From an uncultured Oscillibacter sp. (GTDB taxonomy: Bacteria > Bacillota > Clostridia > Oscillospirales > Oscillospiraceae), in assembly GCA_910588005.1 (NCBI GenBank), contig CAJUQM010000086.1, forward strand, positions 1 through 6,325: a stretch of 6,325 nucleotides of DNA, in the 5' to 3' direction. Shown piece after piece: positions 6,228-6,325 of the stretch. A program made the translations under genes and the position numbers. The notes beneath the pieces were generated by a model. It worked only from the letters and a program-made list of their open reading frames with translations, was not told the DNA's origin and ran no database searches. The stretch's first letter is position 1. Each line of letters starts with the position of its first letter.

Positions 6228-6325
6228 TTAAGAAATGTTGATGATCATCAGCATGGAGGCCAGCAGGGAGAGGATGGCGTAGAACTCCACGGTGATGCAG
6301 AGCACCATGCCCTTGGACCAGTCGT
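6228..6325 (-). CDS. ntpK: V-type ATPase subunit K (membrane ring proteolipid), C-terminal fragment
   Basis: Only the last 31 codons and the TAA stop are in the window; the 5' part lies beyond the right edge. The visible peptide begins DWSKGMVLCITVEFYAIL and ends MLMIINIS. It is one hydrophobic helix, matching the last transmembrane segment of the K (c-ring) proteolipid. The glutamate in VEFYAIL sits where the family has its ion-binding carboxylate (Glu139 in Enterococcus hirae NtpK). The subunit forms the membrane rotor ring that carries H+ or Na+ through the motor. The other residues that separate Na+ from H+ rings are outside the window, so ion specificity cannot be read. The fragment is 27 bp upstream of subunit E in the same direction, as expected for a K-E-C-F-A-B-D operon. 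The call rests on a short peptide plus strong context. Confidence 0.9.
   Translation of the reverse strand, partial: DWSKGMVLCITVEFYAILSLLASMLMIINIS

Overview
The window is an interior slice of a bacterial V/A-type (rotary) ATPase operon. Every gene lies on the minus strand, so transcription runs from right to left. The order is K (only its C-terminal end, cut by the right edge), E, C, F, a 285-bp gap, A, B, D (cut by the left edge just before its stop). This is the K-E-C-F-A-B-D order of the Enterococcus hirae ntp type of operon and of many clostridial operons; subunit I would be expected just beyond the right edge.

The host is probably a GC-rich Firmicute (Clostridia, perhaps an Oscillospiraceae-type gut bacterium). 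I infer this from the high GC content, strong Shine-Dalgarno sequences of the AAGGAGG type, use of TTG starts, and an operon order typical of this group. No taxonomic marker is present, so this is only a guess.

The genes encode both halves of the motor. A and B form the catalytic A3B3 head, D and F the central rotor shaft, and C the socket joining the shaft to the membrane ring of K. E is a peripheral stalk subunit. ATP hydrolysis at the A sites, or synthesis in reverse, is coupled to H+ or Na+ movement through the K ring. The visible part of K carries the ion-binding glutamate but not enough of the site to tell Na+ from H+.

Junctions are tight (27, 15 and 13 bp for K-E, E-C and C-F; a 4-bp overlap for A-B; 13 bp for B-D). 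The exception is the F-A gap, which holds no convincing gene but has six inverted repeats, one of which can involve the ribosome binding site of A. That gap and the TTG starts of A and C are the only features beyond an ordinary V-ATPase operon. I see no previously undescribed gene system here, and no mobile element, tRNA, rRNA or CRISPR array.
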